A program made the position numbers and the translations under genes. The notes beneath the pieces were generated by a model, which saw only the letters and a program-made list of their open reading frames with translations, ran no database searches and had not been told where the DNA came from. This document shows, in pieces, positions 16,611 through 18,878 of a DNA stretch of 18,878 bases. The stretch is from Patescibacteria group bacterium UBA5124 (GTDB lineage: Bacteria; Patescibacteriota; Gracilibacteria; Absconditabacterales; Absconditicoccaceae), in contig DHYS01000008.1 of assembly GCA_002414185.1 (NCBI GenBank), positions 1 to 18,878 on the forward strand. The letters run 5' to 3'. How positions within the stretch are numbered: position 1 is the first letter of the stretch; each line of letters begins with the position of its first letter.

Positions 16611-16792
16611 TAGTCTTCGATTGCGCCTACTGGGCAAGAATCTTTAGCTACCTGATAATTAGCTTTTTCTTGATCTGTTTCAGGTTGTTTGATTACTTTA
16701 GCCTTAAATGTAGCACTATCTAGTTCAAATATTTCTGGAGCTAGATGTACACATGTTGCACATCCTATACAGCTATCGTTTACTTTTACCAT
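16610..16792 (-). CDS. Single-cluster [4Fe-4S] ferredoxin
   Basis: A 60-residue small electron carrier with one [4Fe-4S] cluster: C8, C11 and C14 (SCIGCATCVH) and C53 followed by Pro (DSCPVGAIED). The sequence and length match Fer4-type ferredoxins of the Thermotoga/Bacillus class. It begins 24 bases after the four-helix membrane gene, so it is probably co-transcribed with it. No partner oxidoreductase is encoded nearby, so its electron donor and acceptor are unknown. Both glycines use ordinary codons. There is no Shine-Dalgarno site. The stop codon overlaps a strong bidirectional terminator. Confidence 0.92.
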   Translation of the reverse strand: MVKVNDSCIGCATCVHLAPEIFELDSATFKAKVIKQPETDQEKANYQVAKDSCPVGAIED

Positions 16793-16816
16793 ATGATAAT
16801 ATTGTTAATATGTAAA

Positions 16817-17416
16817 TTATTCTTCATCAGATGTTTCATGATCAAACAATCCTTTGAGAGACTTTTTATTGCTTATATCTTTGAGAGATTCTTCATCTAC
16901 TACATTGATAATCTTAGTTTTTCCTGAATGTTCTTTAGCATGTTTGATAATAGATATCAATGTCATTACTAATCCTATCAACAAATATGTCCAGGTAAAA
17001 TAATACATACCAGTCATACTTATAGCTGAAGTTACTTCACTCATCACTCCTGCTGTATTTCCGATAGCAAAGAATGCTGTCAAAATAATCCATAGGAATG
17101 CAAAGTTTATAAGGAGATCATTTTCTTTAAACCCAAAGTAATTGATTACAATATTTTTGAATCTAAAACTCATATTCCATCCAAACAACACAACAAGACT
17201 AATCATAACAATAACCATTGTTGAAAACAAATGACTATTTAACAACCAGATTCTGTATCATTCTTCTGCCACTGGCTTGATAGAGATTATTGGGAAAAAT
17301 ATCAAGAAAAACGCTAAACCAAAAAGATACAATACAAATGTCTTCTGATTTTTTGTAAATCTTGTAAACTTATGAAGAAATAAACTAAGATAGTGTTTAA
17401 AATCTTTTTTGTGCAT
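16817..17416 (-). CDS. Hypothetical membrane protein with four helices, 199 aa
   Basis: I do not recognise this family. The protein has a basic N-terminus (MHKKDFKHYLSLFLHKFTRF), four predicted membrane helices at about residues 25-46, 63-80, 101-122 and 137-158, and a charged cytoplasmic tail of 40 residues ending DHETSDEE. A TGA is read as Gly at residue 53; without this the first helix and start would be lost (the remaining frame would begin with MLNSH at 17245). ATG 17416 is supported by a promoter 32 bases upstream. It is the first gene of a likely two-gene unit with ferredoxin, so a membrane anchor or redox link is conceivable, but it has no cofactor-binding residues that I can see. Confidence 0.72.
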
Positions 17417-17447
17417 GAGAGCAATGTAAAATAATAAATATTTTCTA

Positions 17448-17475
17448 AGTATACATATTTAGACACCTATTTCAA
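17448..17475 (-). promoter_or_regulatory. Promoter of the membrane protein-ferredoxin unit
   Basis: TTGAAA (17470-17475), 16-base spacer, TATACT (17448-17453) on the minus strand, giving a leader of about 25 bases. Confidence 0.68.
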
Positions 17476-17504
17476 TATTTAGAAGTAGGTAAATAATACA
17501 ACAC

Positions 17505-17529
17505 AAAAACTCACCTCCGAAAAGATGAG
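17505..17529 (-). terminator. Terminator after the two-helix membrane gene
   Basis: On the minus strand CTCATCT (17523-17529) pairs with AGGTGAG (17510-17516), seven pairs with one G-U, followed by TTTTT. It lies 10 bases past the stop at 17539. Confidence 0.72.
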
Positions 17530-17538
17530 CTTTGTATA

Positions 17539-17940
17539 CTATAAATTATATGAAGATGTTGTTGATGAATCTGTACCATCAAAATCATAATATGGATTTC
17601 CACGATATTCATTTTCTTTCTGAGCATTTTTGATCAATTTTCCTACTTCAAATACCTTTGTAAATAATTCACCAGCCTTAGAAAACACCATTTTTGTATT
17701 GTATTCTTGTTCTAATTGAACTCCCATGGCTTTGAGCACATAAGGAAATCCAATAAGAAGTACTATAGATAACAACAATCATATTATCATAAATCTGATT
17801 GAATTTCGTCATTTCTTCTTTTTATCTTCTTTTCCTCCACTAAATACAAATAAGAAAACCGCATGCAAAAACGAATACAAACATCCTATTAACACTATAA
17901 TAACGATAATAGCAAATATTGTGAGAAGAATATCCTCCAT
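17539..17940 (-). CDS. Hypothetical two-helix membrane protein, 133 aa
   Basis: I do not recognise this protein. It has two hydrophobic segments (about residues 4-34 and 48-70) joined by a very basic loop GGKEDKKKKGR, then an amphipathic helix (FTKVFEVGKLIKNAQKE) and a Ser/Thr-rich end. Two TGA codons are read as Gly, one in the loop and one inside the second helix; the frame is open from ATG 17940 only with that reading. The short two-helix layout resembles pilin-like subunits of the VirB2/TrbC type, but I see no specific motif and the tail differs, so I leave the function open. It has its own promoter (17978-18006) and terminator. Confidence 0.65.
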
Positions 17941-17977
17941 ACTTGCTTGTTTGTAGATATCTGGCACGGTAATATAT

Positions 17978-18006
17978 TTATAAAGTAAAAGATTTTATAT
18001 TATCAA
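17978..18006 (-). promoter_or_regulatory. Promoter of the 133-aa membrane gene
   Basis: TTGATA (18001-18006), 17-base spacer, TTATAA (17978-17983) on the minus strand, in the gap after rpsP. Confidence 0.6.
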
Positions 18007-18013
18007 GTATACT

Positions 18014-18310
18014 CTATTTAGCTTCTTTCTTTGTCTTTGCTGTTCTTGTTCTTTCTTCGAAGAATTTTTGGAAAATAACATCCTTAGTTTCTTTGAAAAG
18101 AATCTTTGCAATTCTTTCTGAAAGTTGAGCTCCTTTTTCGATCCAAGATTTAACAGCAGCTACATCTACTTCTACTTTGTGAGCTAATGGATCAAATCGT
18201 CCAAAAACTTCCATAAAAGATGATTTTACTGGTTTTGTATGTTCTGTAAGGACAACTCTATAGAAAGGTCTACCCTTTCTTCCTTGTCTAGATAATCTAA
18301 TTTTTAGCAT
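18014..18310 (-). CDS. rpsP: 30S ribosomal protein S16
   Basis: A 98-residue basic protein of the small ribosomal subunit that binds 16S rRNA and supports assembly. It opens with the family sequence MLKIRLSRQGRKGRPFYRVV, continues with FGRFDPLAHKVEVD and VKSWIEKGAQLSE, and ends in a Lys/Arg-rich tail. Length fits S16. It lacks its common partners rimM and trmD and lies instead after rpmG. A TATAAT box just before the ATG points to its own leaderless transcript. All four glycines use ordinary codons, as in rpmG. Confidence 0.97.
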   Translation of the reverse strand: MLKIRLSRQGRKGRPFYRVVLTEHTKPVKSSFMEVFGRFDPLAHKVEVDVAAVKSWIEKGAQLSERIAKILFKETKDVIFQKFFEERTRTAKTKKEAK

Positions 18311-18315
18311 TGATG

Positions 18316-18321
18316 ATTATA
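18316..18321 (-). promoter_or_regulatory. -10 box of rpsP, leaderless geometry
   Basis: TATAAT on the minus strand ends 5 bases before ATG 18310. The -35 region is weak (CTTTAA/TTTAAA at 16-17 bases). Confidence 0.5.
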
Positions 18322-18413
18322 AAGTATTAAAAAATCTTTAAAGTTTATTTGATTGAAAATGTTTTAGAGTCTTTTTAGGAAGGGACTTTTAACATTTGAT
18401 CAAGTACTTTTGA

Positions 18414-18587
18414 TTACTTAAGTTTTTCCTTTGATCCATGAGTTGTGTGTTTCTTGTCTTTTTTACAGTACTTTTTTAACTCAAGTTTTGGAGTTGTTGC
18501 TTTGTTAAGCATTGTTTGGTAGTTTGTTGCTCCACATTCTTTACATTGCATGGCAACAATAATTCTTCCAGCTTTTTTCTTAGCCAT
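18414..18587 (-). CDS. rpmG: 50S ribosomal protein L33
   Basis: A 57-residue large-subunit protein. The match is [38 protein letters not shown], which follows the L33 pattern of a first Cys pair, NY, a TP-x-LELKKYC stretch and a KKHT segment. The first pair is intact (C15, C18). In the second, only C41 remains (YCKKDKKH, where zinc-binding forms have C-x-x-C), so three of four zinc ligands are present, possibly with Asp44 as a substitute. It begins 64 bases after tRNA-CAU on the same strand and may be part of that transcript. Confidence 0.93.
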   Translation of the reverse strand: MAKKKAGRIIVAMQCKECGATNYQTMLNKATTPKLELKKYCKKDKKHTTHGSKEKLK

Positions 18588-18651
18588 AATAACACAAATT
18601 TAAGGTAATAAAACATATATGAATGAATGAATGAGATGATACTTAGTAACT

Positions 18652-18725
18652 TAGCACCGGGCAGATTTGAACCGCCGACCTCGCCCTTATGAGAGGCGCG
18701 CTCTAACCAACTGAGCTACGGTGCC
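18652..18725 (-). tRNA. tRNA with CAU anticodon (elongator Met or Ile2)
   Basis: A complete 74-base cloverleaf. Acceptor arms GGCACCG/CGGTGCT pair with G1-U72 as a wobble; the D arm is GCTC...GAGC, the anticodon stem CGCCT/GGGCG with loop CTCATAA (CAT), the T arm GGCGG-TTCAAAT-CTGCC, and A73 follows. No CCA is encoded. CAU serves Met, or Ile when lysidine-modified; the body resembles elongator Met, but the choice is not settled here. Confidence 0.9.
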
Positions 18726-18735
18726 ATATGAGATT

Positions 18736-18822
18736 CGGTGAGGGCGGGATTCGAACCCGCGAGACGATCACTCGTCTGACTCGTTAGCAGTGAGTTGATT
18801 TCGGCCACTCATCCACCTCACC
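18736..18822 (-). tRNA. tRNA-Ser (GCU)
   Basis: An 87-base class II tRNA. Acceptor GGTGAGG/CCTCACC pairs perfectly with G73. The anticodon loop carries GCT, a long variable arm (GACGA...TCGTC) follows, and the T arm is GCGGG-TTCGAAT-CCCGC. No encoded CCA. It lies 10 bases upstream of tRNA-CAU. The remaining 56 bases to the window edge hold a TTGACA-like site without a clear -10 box and no gene. Confidence 0.95.
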
Positions 18823-18878
18823 TTGCCGATCTTTTTTGTCAATCAAAAAAAATAGCCGTGTTTTGGTATATATGGAAT

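Noticed and set aside
1..18878. UGA = tryptophan (Mycoplasma-type code)
   Set aside because: TGA falls at glycine positions of the P-loop, the FAD loop and the permease block, while conserved Trp positions use TGG.

Overview
The window comes from a low-GC candidate-phyla-radiation (Patescibacteria) bacterium that reads UGA as glycine (translation table 25). This fits Absconditabacteria (SR1) or Gracilibacteria; the sequence alone does not separate the two. The code is visible in conserved sites. TGA encodes the first glycine after the N-terminal Asn in the Mur-ligase P-loop (GINGSVGKTS), the first two glycines of the TrxB FAD loop (GSGPAG), and many glycines of the secreted PKD protein. All real stops are TAA or TAG, so several genes that look broken under the standard code are intact. 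CDS coordinates here assume UGA = Gly.

Layout. 1-3330: the 3' end of an S1-domain protein (+), a small helical protein (-), a CorA magnesium channel (-) and a divergent unknown gene (+). 3436-3972: an unknown gene with higher GC than its surroundings. 4049-5340: trxB-trxA thioredoxin operon (-) with a good promoter. 5573-7000: a PrgI-like two-helix membrane protein and an unknown 289-residue protein (+), each followed by a clear terminator. 7032-10063: rnpA - AI-2E-family permease - MurF-type ligase operon (+), the first two genes overlapping by 22 bases. 10064-10546: a gene-free patch with four palindromic repeat units. 10547-12582: an accessory block of three small unknown genes (-), one with a zinc ribbon, divergent from a winged-helix protein (+). 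12681-13439: only the C-terminal 252 residues of UvrB (-). 13573-16440: a 955-residue secreted PKD/thrombospondin-type-3 protein (+). 16610-17940: ferredoxin and two membrane proteins (-). 18014-18822: rpsP, rpmG, tRNA-CAU and tRNA-Ser(GCU) (-).

Working picture. Much of the window is housekeeping: translation and RNA processing (S16, L33, RNase P protein, tRNAs), thiol redox (TrxA/TrxB, ferredoxin), Mg2+ uptake and peptidoglycan precursor synthesis. Two signals stand out beyond the recoding. First, several genes have a sigma70-like -10 box only about 5-8 bases before the ATG, which predicts leaderless mRNAs (corA, rnpA, the PKD gene, rpsP). Second, the unknown genes at 2756, 3436, 6106, 10547, 10803 and 11250 contain about 35 glycines and no UGA, whereas the permease, MurF and PKD genes use UGA heavily. 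That suggests recent acquisition or a different selective history. I did not find a CRISPR array, an integrase, a transposase or a recognisable new multi-gene defence system.
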